Assembly (NCBI RefSeq): GCF_022759005.1
Contig: NZ_JAEMQA010000101.1
Coordinates: 1-38,430, forward strand
Length of the DNA stretch: 38,430 bases
Direction of reading: 5' to 3'
DNA from: Sulfuricurvum sp.
GTDB taxonomy: Bacteria; Campylobacterota; Campylobacteria; Campylobacterales; Sulfurimonadaceae
Within the stretch, counting starts at the first letter, position 1; every line of letters starts with the position of its first letter. A program made the position numbers and the translations under genes. Below, one piece after another: positions 19,501 through 27,430 of the stretch. The notes beneath the pieces were generated by a model. It worked only from the letters and a program-made list of their open reading frames with translations, was not told the origin of the DNA and ran no database searches.

Positions 19501-19988
19501 GAACCCGGCGCACGTTTAAGCGGGAACGGAATACGGTCAGGATCGTACATTTGCGATTGAACCGCGTACCCTTTGGCACAGTTACGACCGCGTGAACCCG
19601 GGTGTAATGGATTCCCCATGTATTTGCGTACGGTCAATGTTTTCTTATCAACCCATGCCGTCAATCCGCATGATGCTTCACAGTTCGAACATGCCGTCGG
19701 AATGACCATAAAATCGTGCACTAAAATACCGTCAGGATTCTCTTCACTACGGACGCCGTGACGACCAATACCGCCCCGTTTCCAATCGGTTCCGTCGAGT
19801 TCTTGGAAGTTATCCCATTGATCGAGCGGCGGATAAAACGATAAGGTATCGGGGGTATTGGTAAATTTGCTGGCTTTTACGGATTCAGCGGCAGCATCAA
19901 TCGAAAATACCCCTTTAGCGATTGCGGCACCCGCTACAGTGAGCGCGGTCCCTTTTAAAAATGTTCTTCTACTTTCTAAATACATCAT
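16593..19988 (-). CDS. Periplasmic Mo/W-bisPGD oxidoreductase catalytic subunit (CISM family, substrate unknown)
   Basis: The 1131-aa protein starts with a Tat signal (SRRTFLKG and a hydrophobic stretch rich in Ala/Gly), so it is exported folded. Cys100, 103, 107 and 137 (C-x2-C-x3-C-x29-C) bind the FS0 [4Fe-4S] cluster. NSHTNICSANGR around 227-238 matches the molybdenum-ligand region, with Cys233 the probable ligand. The MopB core follows (LFLAGLRGAIGNVGGTGW, PVWSETNWYMDYVLP), and the C-terminal dinucleotide-binding domain is at about 830-950 (LMEISQNHDPIWI, AMAVPTEG). Gene order Fe-S, NrfD-type, catalytic resembles ttrBCA and soe/psr-type clusters, and the length is closest to SoeA/TtrA. 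Sulfite, tetrathionate, polysulfide and arsenic substrates all remain possible, so no symbol is given. AGAGGT precedes the ATG. Confidence 0.9.
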   Translation of the reverse strand: MMYLESRRTFLKGTALTVAGAAIAKGVFSIDAAAESVKASKFTNTPDTLSFYPPLDQWDNFQELDGTDWKRGGIGRHGVRSEENPDGILVHDFMVIPTACSNCEASCGLTAWVDKKTLTVRKYMGNPLHPGSRGRNCAKGYAVQSQMYDPDRIPFPLKRAPGSKRGEGKWIRTTWDEAMTTIGKKMGDTLRVGDPLSRKLCMYHVGRPNENGFVPKVWESMGIDSYNSHTNICSANGRTPSIHFVNDDRTSPDWANAKLIFLNSSHAADAGHYFQQAAGMIADARKKGAKLVVMDPRLSNSAGIADLWLAPWPGTESAIYLYLASRILNDNLVNKAFVKRWFNWDTLMKDTDYLNYMVEKNYISKVPEGRDFESYLGMLKEMYAPYTLEFTEKETHIPAYKLEKLYEMFIWAGDAISTYIWRATAAGNRGGWMAGKSVLFLAGLRGAIGNVGGTGWYHWHDISVGGKGGSSTVGQGKSGKDVPSVKVWNELTWPPEWPLSTYEMSFLLPHLLTDTEWQKKWIARGLQVPTKLSVYAPRMYNPVWINPDGFRWIEVLKDESKMELTFNLSPVWSETNWYMDYVLPVGLAGERHDQHSEATMPARWTSFRQPVLRVALEKSGWKPKNPNRATLEAHIKAGLGEVWEENEFWFELLHSFIDPDGSLNIRTMWESKRHPGKPVTIAEWYDAAFGDNLPKLYETVMNDERYTKEEFPVYSYMRDHGAWLEEDKVYDVQERELKIEEGKVESYEHKYDAASMSVDGAGIISAVDEKGNSKKIGIQIDGKKLQGYTTPTRKLDVYTQWVAKEWKWPEYAMAIYPRNDKEKEEMVHILSHVNHYYMKEENSFALNTVFRLPYNIHTRSANSKHLMEISQNHDPIWISTKDAQRLGFKRGDAIRVKIVDTVSGLESGHFVAMAVPTEGVLPGTLACSHHGGRWKLSNHVTIPNGVTDGKVVPGVAPRDLSNKEFLKESPANVGKEGGQSIIDDYSGTTGINSFGVPVAEIQMDGKEGKLKYVEGIKGFKAERFPEYNRDSENVWWDGLSGSWQNAVAAAHPDPVSGMHCWHHKVLLEPAQAGDKIGDIYVNYENNFKVYQAWRDKLSRGLDSNSKLRRPKHIFRPWVKLDPSAYDVNIKG

Positions 19989-19998
19989 AATTTACCTC

Positions 19999-20898
19999 TT
20001 AGCTCATATTTAATAATTGTGGAATAACGAGCCAAACGTGTTTGCTCACCCACAAACCGACCAATGCCGATACGGCTGCGATTTTTAACAAATAATACGA
20101 TTTGTTTTTCAAACTTAAGCATACGAGAGCCATAGGAATCAAGAACGCCAGAACTTGTCCAATCCAGAACATCGCGGTGTATTCGCCCCCTTTTACAAAC
20201 GCTAATGTCGCGGCGACCTCTTCGGCTTTCATTCCGCCGAAGATATACTCTGACATATAGAGAATAAACGCTGCCGCTGCACTAAAGCCGAGTACTAGCG
20301 CCAAATCTTTTTTGACCGCTTCAGAAAATTTATTGCCACCGAGGAGAAGCATCGTTGCCGATCCCGCAAGGAGCGCTGCCAAAATCATTTGTGCCGATTC
20401 GGTAGGCATTTGCCACAACTCACGCGCTGTTGCTTCTGCCATTAAACCTGCGGTGTACAATGTGACCGGAATCGCCAACAATGTCGTCCATCCGAGCAAC
20501 TTATCGTACATCGCTTCGTCTTTTTTCATGTAGATTGCATACGTCATCGCCAAAAGAAGTCCGACAAATCCTGTTGCCATCCATGCACCGATCGTAATCG
20601 CCGACGTCAAGTGCGGATAGAAGAAAATGTGCCAAAAACGGAACATTTGGTGCAAATCGATGACCGTAAAGAACAAGAAAAGGTGAATGAATACAATCGA
20701 AATCACCACTGCAGGGAACCGGATAAAGCCGGTTTGTTCCGGATACTTTTTCAACAAAAAGAACGTGAGGAAAATGATACCAGTACCGACACTTTTTGCC
20801 CACATATTCATTGTAATAATCCAGCCCCAAAATACGCTAGGAAGAGCAACGTCAAGGACTACGATCGCATTGGTTGCCGCAAGTGTTTCGTGTACCAT
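19999..20898 (-). CDS. NrfD/PsrC-type integral membrane subunit (quinone-interacting anchor)
   Basis: The 299-aa protein has about eight hydrophobic membrane segments. The N-terminal part (WGWIITMNMWAKSVGTG) and the overall length fit the NrfD/PsrC/DmsC family, which carries electrons between the quinone pool and the periplasmic Fe-S/molybdenum subunits without heme. Its ATG overlaps the stop of the Fe-S subunit (TAATG) and its stop lies 10 bases before the catalytic gene, consistent with a three-subunit membrane complex. Confidence 0.92.
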   Translation of the reverse strand: MVHETLAATNAIVVLDVALPSVFWGWIITMNMWAKSVGTGIIFLTFFLLKKYPEQTGFIRFPAVVISIVFIHLFLFFTVIDLHQMFRFWHIFFYPHLTSAITIGAWMATGFVGLLLAMTYAIYMKKDEAMYDKLLGWTTLLAIPVTLYTAGLMAEATARELWQMPTESAQMILAALLAGSATMLLLGGNKFSEAVKKDLALVLGFSAAAAFILYMSEYIFGGMKAEEVAATLAFVKGGEYTAMFWIGQVLAFLIPMALVCLSLKNKSYYLLKIAAVSALVGLWVSKHVWLVIPQLLNMS

Positions 20899-21536
20899 TA
20901 GTGATGTCCTCCTAAATGGATATGGGTAAGGTTGTTAAATAGGTTGTGCCCTTCTCCACGGAATGATGCCAGTGGGTTAAGTTGAACGTTACCGCCGCCG
21001 ACATAGAAGTGGTGAGGGTCAGTCCCTTTTTCAGGTTTACGTACTTGTACGTCACCTTGGTGTTGTTGAATATATTTGCTGATATTCGAGGTAGGATCAT
21101 CCAAATCACCGAAAATATTGGCTTCAACCGGACATGCTACGACACATGATGGCATCATGCTGCTTGCAATACGGTGTGCACAATAAGTACATTTGTCTGC
21201 CGTTTGAGTTTGTGGATCGATGTAGATCGCACCGTAAGGACATGCCATTACACATCCCGCACATCCGATACAACGCTCTTTATCGATATTCACAATACCG
21301 TTTTCGAGATAATGCAATGCACTAACCGGACAAATGCGTTCACACGGTGCATTAGCACAGTGATTACATCGAAGCGGAGTAAACGTCCGTTTTGTCTCAG
21401 GGAATGCTCCCACATCAACATATTTAACACGTAGTCGCCATGTACTAAGTGGAACTTCGTTTTCCACTTTGCACGCGATCTCACAGCCCTTACACCCCAT
21501 ACAGAGGTGAAGGTCCACCAAGAAACCTAACTGCAT
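20898..21536 (-). CDS. Four-cluster ferredoxin subunit (PsrB/DmsB/SoeB type) of the molybdoenzyme
   Basis: The 212-aa electron-transfer subunit has four cysteine groups: CMGCKGCEIAC near the N-terminus, CNHCANAPCERICP, CIGCAGCVMACP and CTYCAHRIASSMMPSCVVACP. That is the pattern for four [4Fe-4S] clusters in the DmsB/PsrB family. There is no signal peptide, so it would leave the cell with the Tat-dependent catalytic partner. The C-terminal tail is rich in His and Gly (LTHIHLGGHH). It is the first gene of the operon, with AAGGAG before the ATG and palindromic and direct-repeat elements upstream. Confidence 0.93.
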   Translation of the reverse strand: MQLGFLVDLHLCMGCKGCEIACKVENEVPLSTWRLRVKYVDVGAFPETKRTFTPLRCNHCANAPCERICPVSALHYLENGIVNIDKERCIGCAGCVMACPYGAIYIDPQTQTADKCTYCAHRIASSMMPSCVVACPVEANIFGDLDDPTSNISKYIQQHQGDVQVRKPEKGTDPHHFYVGGGNVQLNPLASFRGEGHNLFNNLTHIHLGGHH

Positions 21537-21572
21537 ATATTCTCCTTATTCCTGATTCACGCTGCTATCACA

Positions 21573-21590
21573 CATATCATAAGTGATATG
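21573..21590. promoter_or_regulatory. Palindrome upstream of the molybdoenzyme operon (candidate operator)
   Basis: CATATCA and TGATATG are perfect inverted 7-base arms around TAAG, 37 bases before the first operon start. The half-site polarity is opposite to the FNR/CRP consensus (TTGAT-N4-ATCAA), so it is not assigned to that family. Confidence 0.45.
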
Positions 21591-21620
21591 AATAATCTTT
21601 ATTTGATGCTGTGATTACAG

Positions 21621-21636
21621 GCATTTAACGGCATTT
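21621..21636. promoter_or_regulatory. Direct repeat GCATTT with exact 10-base period (candidate regulator site)
   Basis: GCATTT occurs at 21621 and 21631, one helical turn apart, about 85 bases upstream of the operon start. Tandem half-sites spaced one turn apart are common for OmpR-type response regulators. The link is suggestive only. Confidence 0.3.
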
Positions 21637-21725
21637 CTGCTGGATTCATGATAGCCAAAATAGAATAAACTCAAACTAAATGCAAAACCCATTTTGCTAT
21701 AACTTTTTGATATGTTACCATTTGT

Positions 21726-21755
21726 AAAAATAAACTCTCACCATTAGAGAGTTTA
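21726..21755 (-). terminator. Rho-independent terminator after hisD
   Basis: TAAACTCTC and GAGAGTTTA (9-base arms) flank a 7-base loop starting 15 bases after the hisD stop. On the minus strand the stem is followed by a T-rich ATTTTTA tract. Confidence 0.75.
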
Positions 21756-21769
21756 ATAATAGAGGGATT

Positions 21770-23062
21770 TTAGAGGCCTAAGCGGCAGCGGACAGAAGCC
21801 TCGTGTGCTCCTAATCCTTCGGTATGGGCGATCAGTGCACACGCTTCACCGATCTCATTGATTGCTTGGCGCGAAAATGAAATGATGGAAGATTTTTTCA
21901 TAAAATTCTCCACCCCCAGCGGAGAATAAAACTTCGCCGTTCCTCCCGTTGGAAGAGTATGATTCGGTCCCGCGACATAATCACCGATCGCTTCAGGGGT
22001 ATAGTGACCGAGGAAAATGGCTCCGGCATGTTTTATCGACGGCAAAAGGGCAAAAGGGTTATCCGTTGCGACCTCAAGGTGCTCCGGAGCTACTTCATTC
22101 ATTAATTTAACCGCTTCTTCCATCGATTCGGTCACAATGATCGCAGCACGCTCATGGATCGATTTGCGGGCAATTTCTTCGCGAGGAAGTTTTTTGAGCC
22201 AAACCTCGATCTCTGCCGCACAGGTATTCGCAAATTTTTGCGACGGTGTGATCAAAATTGAGCTTGCCATCTCATCGTGCTCCGCCTGAGAGAGAAGATC
22301 GATTGCGATATGCGACGGATTTGCCGAATCATCAGCCAAGACCCCGATCTCGCTTGGTCCTGCGATCATGTCGATATTCACCTCACCAAAGACCATTTTT
22401 TTTGCCGTAGCAACAAAAATATTACCCGGACCGGTGATGACGTCCACTTTTGGAATCGTTGCGGTTCCATATGCCATAGCGGCGATTGCGCTCGCTCCGC
22501 CCACTTTGAACACTTCAGTGACTCCACATAAATGGCATGCTGCCAAAAGAAGCTCATTGGGTTCATTATCCGGTGTCGGAGTGGTGACCACAATATGTTC
22601 TACCCCTGCAACCTGTGCGGGGATGACGTTCATAAGCAATGAACTCGGATAAGCCGCTTTCCCACCGGGAATATACAAACCTGCACGGTCGACCGGAGTC
22701 ACTTTTTGTCCCAAAATCGTCCCGTTGGCTTCGGTATCAAACCAGCTTTTTGGCAATTGTTTTTCGTGATAGCTACGAATACGCTCATACGCCAAATGCA
22801 ACGATGACTTCAACGTCGGTTCTAATGCTTCATATGCTCGTTTCATCTGCACTGCATCAATACGTAATTCTGCCCCCGAAGAGGGTGTCCAACGGTCAAA
22901 TTTAGAAATATGCCCGATGAGTGCATCATCACCATCGGTACGAATGTCGTCAATCAACCCTTTAACAATCGATGAAACATGCTCCATATCCATTTTACCA
23001 CGCCCTAAAAGCTCCCTGAACACGGAATCGAATGTTACATCATTGGTATGTATCAAAGTCAT
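21770..23062 (-). CDS. hisD: HisD, histidinol dehydrogenase
   Basis: It carries out the last two oxidations of histidine synthesis, histidinol to histidine, with NAD and zinc. The 430 aa are the usual length. Landmarks are YIPGGKAAYPSSLLMN, DVITGPGNIFVATAKK, GPSEIGVLAD, the metal/catalytic region LLSQAEHDE, APEHLE and GPNHTLPTGGTAKF. GGGAGAAG precedes the ATG. It is the last gene of an aroK, thioredoxin-like, hisD unit, with an 11-base gap to the upstream gene and a terminator after it. Confidence 0.97.
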   Translation of the reverse strand: MTLIHTNDVTFDSVFRELLGRGKMDMEHVSSIVKGLIDDIRTDGDDALIGHISKFDRWTPSSGAELRIDAVQMKRAYEALEPTLKSSLHLAYERIRSYHEKQLPKSWFDTEANGTILGQKVTPVDRAGLYIPGGKAAYPSSLLMNVIPAQVAGVEHIVVTTPTPDNEPNELLLAACHLCGVTEVFKVGGASAIAAMAYGTATIPKVDVITGPGNIFVATAKKMVFGEVNIDMIAGPSEIGVLADDSANPSHIAIDLLSQAEHDEMASSILITPSQKFANTCAAEIEVWLKKLPREEIARKSIHERAAIIVTESMEEAVKLMNEVAPEHLEVATDNPFALLPSIKHAGAIFLGHYTPEAIGDYVAGPNHTLPTGGTAKFYSPLGVENFMKKSSIISFSRQAINEIGEACALIAHTEGLGAHEASVRCRLGL

Positions 23063-23073
23063 TGCTTCTCCCT

Positions 23074-23487
23074 TTATTTTTGCGGCGTGTTGGTTTTATA
23101 TTCTTGCTTAACAATCTCAAGCGCTTTTAAAAACTCATCGCTCTCGATAGCCCCCATAATCGGTTCAAACATCGGCGTTCTCTCTTTTATAAACCATGTT
23201 GCCGGTGTCCCCTGAGTCATAAGCGACGGCGGAACGCTCCCTTCATCCACTACCCCTTCGTAACTTACGAAATCACGGTTCAATACGGCAACAACTTTTT
23301 GGTTTTTAAGTGTCTTTTGCTTGAGGACATCACACCATCGGCATCCGTTTTTGGTCACCAGTACCATTAAAGGTTTTTTCTCTTTGATAGAGCGTTCAAC
23401 AGCCGAAGAAATATTCTTTTCCCATTTAACCTCTGCCGCATACAATGAGATCATTGATAGCGCAAGCAACCATAGTATTTTTATCAT
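23074..23487 (-). CDS. Periplasmic thioredoxin-fold protein with CRWC motif
   Basis: The 137-aa protein has a signal peptide (MIKILWLLALSMISLYAA). It carries a thioredoxin-like fold with the active-site pair C-R-W-C (NGCRWCDVLK) and a cis-Pro segment GTPATWF. Proteins of this size and motif in Campylobacterota resemble SoxW/DUF255-like thiol oxidoreductases that act on periplasmic disulfides, for example in cytochrome c or sulfur-oxidation pathways. The partner is not identifiable here. Its ATG overlaps the aroK stop by four bases. Confidence 0.82.
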   Translation of the reverse strand: MIKILWLLALSMISLYAAEVKWEKNISSAVERSIKEKKPLMVLVTKNGCRWCDVLKQKTLKNQKVVAVLNRDFVSYEGVVDEGSVPPSLMTQGTPATWFIKERTPMFEPIMGAIESDEFLKALEIVKQEYKTNTPQK

Positions 23488-23996
23488 TTTAATTTTACCT
23501 TTTTTAGAATCTCTTTGGCAATTTTAGGAATCTCTTTGTTCTCAACGTCGATCACGATATCGGCTACTTTTAGATACAGCGGTAAACGCTCTTCATACAA
23601 AGCACGCGCTTTCTCAATGTCTTGAAACAAAGGTCGTTTTTTGAGTTTTTTCTCGGCGTTCGGATGTTCCAAAATGCGCCGATAAATAACATCAAAAGGG
23701 GCATTCAATAATACTATCGTCCCTACTTTTTTCAGATTAGGAACTTTATAAAATCCCCCTCCGGTAGAAATCAAAGTATTATCGACATTTTTTTTGAGCC
23801 AACGCGCCACTTTCCGTTCAAGTGCACGGAAGTACGGCTCTCCCTCTTCAGCGAAAATCTTTTTGATACGGCGATTTTCCATGCTCTCGATAATATCATC
23901 CGTATCCAATGCTACCATTTTGGAAACTTTGACAATCTCCCGCGCTACGGAACCCTTACCAACTCCCATAAAACCGATTAGGACAATGTTTTTCAT
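23484..23996 (-). CDS. aroK: AroK, shikimate kinase
   Basis: It phosphorylates shikimate in aromatic amino-acid synthesis and is cytosolic. The 170 aa have the P-loop GFMGVGKGS (slightly unusual: the common form ends GKST), DTDDIIE for shikimate and Mg binding, EGEPYFRALE, STGGGF, the lid RPLF and the C-terminal substrate Arg in RLPLY. It is first in the operon with the thioredoxin-like gene and hisD, and divergent from the cupin gene. Confidence 0.94.
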   Translation of the reverse strand: MKNIVLIGFMGVGKGSVAREIVKVSKMVALDTDDIIESMENRRIKKIFAEEGEPYFRALERKVARWLKKNVDNTLISTGGGFYKVPNLKKVGTIVLLNAPFDVIYRRILEHPNAEKKLKKRPLFQDIEKARALYEERLPLYLKVADIVIDVENKEIPKIAKEILKKVKLK

Positions 23997-24015
23997 AAAT
24001 TCTCTACTGTTGGTT

Positions 24016-24032
24016 TATAATGATGACATCAT
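24016..24032 (+). promoter_or_regulatory. -10 box and adjacent palindrome in the aroK/cupin divergent region
   Basis: TATAAT at 24016-24021 faces the cupin gene. It overlaps a near-perfect palindrome ATGATG-A-CATCAT (24020-24032), which would sit at the transcription start. The minus strand offers TATAAA for aroK in the same place, so the two promoters probably overlap. Confidence 0.45.
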
Positions 24033-24059
24033 ATCATGCATTAACTTAGGAGTATTTTC

Positions 24060-24368
24060 TTGATTCAACTCAATAATTTATCAATCGCCCCTTACCCGAA
24101 TGAAGAAGCAGAAACATTTACCACCCTTTTTGAAAACACGTCACTCAAAATAGAGGCCATCCGATCTTGGTTAAAAAACCCCGGAGAACTCTATAATCAG
24201 GATCGAGACGAATGGGTGTTGTTGGTAGAGGGGGAAGCCGAATTGGAAATCGAGGATCAAATACTGAAATTATGCAAAGGGGACTATCTGCTCATCCCAA
24301 AATATACCTCGCACAGGGTACGTTCTACAGCCAAAGATACCCTTTGGCTCGGTATCTTTAGCTCTTGA
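24060..24368 (+). CDS. Small cupin-domain protein
   Basis: The 102-aa single-domain protein starts at TTG, with AGGAG 8 bases upstream. It has the cupin barrel pattern: [17 protein letters not shown] (first conserved motif, with Glu but without the H-x-H pair) and [14 protein letters not shown] (second motif, with the metal-type His). Function is unknown; small cupins of this type are often enzymes or metal-dependent regulators. The last 11 bases overlap the end of the convergent chemoreceptor gene. Confidence 0.8.
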   Translation: MIQLNNLSIAPYPNEEAETFTTLFENTSLKIEAIRSWLKNPGELYNQDRDEWVLLVEGEAELEIEDQILKLCKGDYLLIPKYTSHRVRSTAKDTLWLGIFSS

Positions 24369-25947
24369 ATTCGTTGATTCGCGCAGAAAGCGATTGAGCA
24401 ACTTGCATCAATTGTGCCGAATCGCTCTGAATTTGCTCGACACTTTTTTGATTTGATTCGGAAACCACATTGATTTGTGAAATTTTTTCAATGATCCACT
24501 CAATATGACCGACCATTTCAACCGAATCGTTGTGCGAGCGTTGTGCGACACCGACAGAGCGCTCCATCTCTGAGGATGTTGCAGAGATTTTCTCTTCCAC
24601 TTCGTTGGAAATGGCCGTCAGTGTATTCATATTTTTCGCGTTTTCACCCATTTTGTCACTCACATCGTTGATCGATTGAACAATCGTTCCGACACTGATT
24701 TCAATCTCGGTCAAACTTTTTTGGGTACGTTCTGCCAATTTACGCACTTCATCCGCAACAACAGCGAATCCGCGTCCATGTTCACCGGCGCGCGCGGCTT
24801 CAATCGCTGCATTAAGAGCCAAAAGATTGGTCTGATCAGCAATATCTTTGATGACACCGAGAACATTTTTGACCTGATCGGCATCATTGCGAAGTGAAAT
24901 AAGCTGCGAAGACATCTCTTGCTCTGTTTCGATGTACCCCTCTACTTCACCGACCAAACGATACAACGCATCTTTAGCCGTTACCAACTCTTCGTTGGCA
25001 TTGGCAACGTTGCGTTGTGTTTGTTCCGAAATCGCGATCGCACCGGAGAGAATTTCTTTGATCGATTGGCTTTTTTGGGTCGTCGATTCAACGATTTGAC
25101 GCTCTTGCTCAACTCCGCCGGAGATAGTACGGGTAGCGTCGGTAATCGTTGTCGCGATCATTGAGTTCTGTTTTCCGAGATCTTTGACTTCATTAACCGT
25201 TTCTTGAACCATCGAGACAAAATTATTCACGGCGGTTGCGGCATCGGCAAATTCATCTTTTTTGACAACTTCAAGCCGTTTGGTTAAATCTTTATCCCCG
25301 CTTACTAATGCTCCGATACGATTTCGTAGCCCTTCGAGAGGTTGAAGCACCTCTTTTCCGAAGAAAATATTCATAACCACAATAAATGCGATGACGACAA
25401 TGCTCAATGCAATCAATAAAATGGTTTGTGTTTTATTGATTTTCGCATCGTTTTTCTCAAGAGAAATAACCAAATCCATAACCCCAAGAACATGTCCGGC
25501 TTCTACATTCGTATGACATGCGGTACAACGCTGCTCAGCAACGAGAGGCTGTAAAAGGCGGATCGTATGCTCTCCGTTATCTATTTTTTCAAGAACTTGG
25601 GGTTTTTTCGTTTTAAATACGTCTTGGATCATCGGTTCATCGCTGAACTTTGCATCCGGAGCTAACAGATCGATAACCGCTTGGGATTTTTCCACTTTTA
25701 AAGCAGCAATCCCGTCAATTTTTTGTGCTTTTGTAATCGCATCCGCAACAATCGCAGGATCCCCTGCGAGCATACTACCCGTCAAGGTTTGAAAAATTGA
25801 TTCACTTAGCATGGTCAAAGAGCGTTTTGCTGTCTCATTTGAAAAATCACGAAAGGTTGTCGTCAGGTACCAATAGATAGCTCCAAGCCCCACAAAACTA
25901 AACAAAAGTGTTGAAAAAAATATTTTTGATTTGACAGTATTGAACAC
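24358..25947 (-). CDS. Methyl-accepting chemotaxis protein with periplasmic CxxCH (heme c) sensor
   Basis: From GTG at 25947 (AGAGGAG upstream) the protein has 529 aa. This start is preferred over the longer ORF because [16 protein letters not shown] directly forms the first membrane segment. The periplasmic sensor contains CTACH at 141-145, just before the second membrane segment, the same layout as the two GGDEF proteins in this window. A HAMP domain follows, then the MCP signalling domain with the conserved hairpin tip ([21 protein letters not shown]). It should steer motility in response to redox or a heme ligand. Covalent heme attachment is inferred from the motif and compartment. Confidence 0.92.
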   Translation of the reverse strand: MFNTVKSKIFFSTLLFSFVGLGAIYWYLTTTFRDFSNETAKRSLTMLSESIFQTLTGSMLAGDPAIVADAITKAQKIDGIAALKVEKSQAVIDLLAPDAKFSDEPMIQDVFKTKKPQVLEKIDNGEHTIRLLQPLVAEQRCTACHTNVEAGHVLGVMDLVISLEKNDAKINKTQTILLIALSIVVIAFIVVMNIFFGKEVLQPLEGLRNRIGALVSGDKDLTKRLEVVKKDEFADAATAVNNFVSMVQETVNEVKDLGKQNSMIATTITDATRTISGGVEQERQIVESTTQKSQSIKEILSGAIAISEQTQRNVANANEELVTAKDALYRLVGEVEGYIETEQEMSSQLISLRNDADQVKNVLGVIKDIADQTNLLALNAAIEAARAGEHGRGFAVVADEVRKLAERTQKSLTEIEISVGTIVQSINDVSDKMGENAKNMNTLTAISNEVEEKISATSSEMERSVGVAQRSHNDSVEMVGHIEWIIEKISQINVVSESNQKSVEQIQSDSAQLMQVAQSLSARINEFKS

Positions 25948-25977
25948 CCTAAGCTCCTCTGTTATTATCAATGTCTA

Positions 25978-27351
25978 TTATTGTACCGTATATCGATCAC
26001 CTTTTTGCGGCAATGTAACGATTCCCTCTAAACTTTGCATTTTGACCGGTAAATTCATCGGTCGGCGCATCGATATCGGATCAACTTTGCTGACACTAAA
26101 ATGGAGATGCGGACCGCTGCTATTACCCGTATTACCCGAATAACCGATCAAATCTCCTTTGAGAACTTTTTGACCGATTTGAACAGCGGCACCCCCCTGT
26201 TTCAAATGGTAATAGTTACCCATCGTTCCGTCACTGTGTTCAATAATAACATAATTGGCATATTGGCGGTATTCTGCTCCGACACCGCCGAAATTATTGC
26301 TCCCCTCTGCACCCACAACAATCCCCTCACGCGCCGCATAGATAGGTGTCCCGACCGGGACAGGAAAATCAACCGCATAGGCGGAAAGCCCTTTATGGGT
26401 AAATTCTCCATTATACCCTTGCGAGACACTGACACACGCACCTTTTGCAAAAGGGAGTCTATAGAGGTAACTGTCCTTATGTACCGCAAATGCCGATCCT
26501 CGGACCCATCCATACGATGAGCGATAGTTCACCGGAGACTCCGATGATATGCGGGATAATTCCAAGACCCGTTTTTTACTCCGTCCGGGGATCTCGATAA
26601 ACAACGGAATTTTTCCGGAAGCTTTGAGATTGTTCAGATATTCGAAATCGATACTCATGGTTACCGTATAAGGGTTTAAGTTTTCTGCTTCAAACTCAAA
26701 CCCTCCCATTTTAGTTGATTCAGCACTCAAAATAACGCTGTTTCGTGAACCAATTTGGGCCAGTTTCTTTACGCTGGAAACTTCGGAGCGTTTAAGAATA
26801 CGTAAATGTTCTTCATACGCTTGCTCTTGTTCAACAGCGATTTTGATACTTTTCTCTTCCAGCTCCTGCTGCTCACACAGTGCATCAATGCTTTGAATCG
26901 AATGGTGGGGATAATTTTTTTGATAAAAAGCGATCACCTCAGAACGGATACGGGGATGGTTCAGCGGATCGAGAGGGGCGGAAATCAACTCTTCAAAGCT
27001 CTTTTTATCACTATGTTCTATGGCAGAATTGAGCGATTTGCGATAGATCAAATCGATCGATTCTTTCACTTGAGACAGTTCGCGTAAATCTTTCAAATAG
27101 TTGCCTAAACGTTCATCATCGGCTTTATTCACACCGGAGAGCTCTTTGCCGACACTCAAGGTTGTCTCGAGTTTAGTCAAAAAACTGCGCAAAATCTGCT
27201 TGTTGGGCTCCATCACCGGTTTTTGACTCAGTTTTTCGATAGACGCTGTACTTTTTTGAAGCGGCTCAGAGAGGGTATTAAAAACAATAGGGGTGGAGGC
27301 GGCAAATACGATCCCATACCATACGACAAGGAAAATCCCTATACGACCCAC
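25978..27351 (-). CDS. M23-family (LytM-type) peptidoglycan endopeptidase, secreted
   Basis: The 457-aa protein has an N-terminal signal or membrane segment (IGIFLVVWYGIVFA), a long helical middle (about 30-210), and a C-terminal LytM domain. Zinc and catalytic residues visible are HKGLSAYAVDF (His, Asp), a His in the YVIIEHSDG strand, YYHL and the closing GPHLHFSV. The first zinc His precedes a short insert compared with the HxxxD of typical LytM enzymes. It probably cleaves peptide cross-links during growth or cell-shape control; the substrate is not proven. GTG start with AGAGGT upstream. The MCP gene follows 30 bases after its stop. Confidence 0.88.
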   Translation of the reverse strand: MGRIGIFLVVWYGIVFAASTPIVFNTLSEPLQKSTASIEKLSQKPVMEPNKQILRSFLTKLETTLSVGKELSGVNKADDERLGNYLKDLRELSQVKESIDLIYRKSLNSAIEHSDKKSFEELISAPLDPLNHPRIRSEVIAFYQKNYPHHSIQSIDALCEQQELEEKSIKIAVEQEQAYEEHLRILKRSEVSSVKKLAQIGSRNSVILSAESTKMGGFEFEAENLNPYTVTMSIDFEYLNNLKASGKIPLFIEIPGRSKKRVLELSRISSESPVNYRSSYGWVRGSAFAVHKDSYLYRLPFAKGACVSVSQGYNGEFTHKGLSAYAVDFPVPVGTPIYAAREGIVVGAEGSNNFGGVGAEYRQYANYVIIEHSDGTMGNYYHLKQGGAAVQIGQKVLKGDLIGYSGNTGNSSGPHLHFSVSKVDPISMRRPMNLPVKMQSLEGIVTLPQKGDRYTVQ

Positions 27352-27396
27352 CGCTTACCTCTTTTTATTTTAATTCTAACATTATTCCTCTAACGT

Positions 27397-27402
27397 TATA
27401 AT
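27397..27402 (+). promoter_or_regulatory. -10 box of fbaA
   Basis: TATAAT lies 28 bases before the fbaA ATG in the divergent gap with the M23 gene, with GGGG as ribosome-binding site between them. Confidence 0.6.
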
Positions 27403-27430
27403 ATCGTCAATTTTAACAGTGGGGTAAACA

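Noticed and set aside
16593-21536. Naming the molybdoenzyme PsrABC, TtrABC or SoeABC
   Set aside because: Gene order and length fit more than one family, and the residues visible near the Mo ligand do not discriminate. A symbol would overstate what the sequence shows.
21573-21590. FNR/CRP-type box upstream of the molybdoenzyme operon
   Set aside because: The half-sites are TATCA-N4-TGATA, the inverse of TTGAT-N4-ATCAA.
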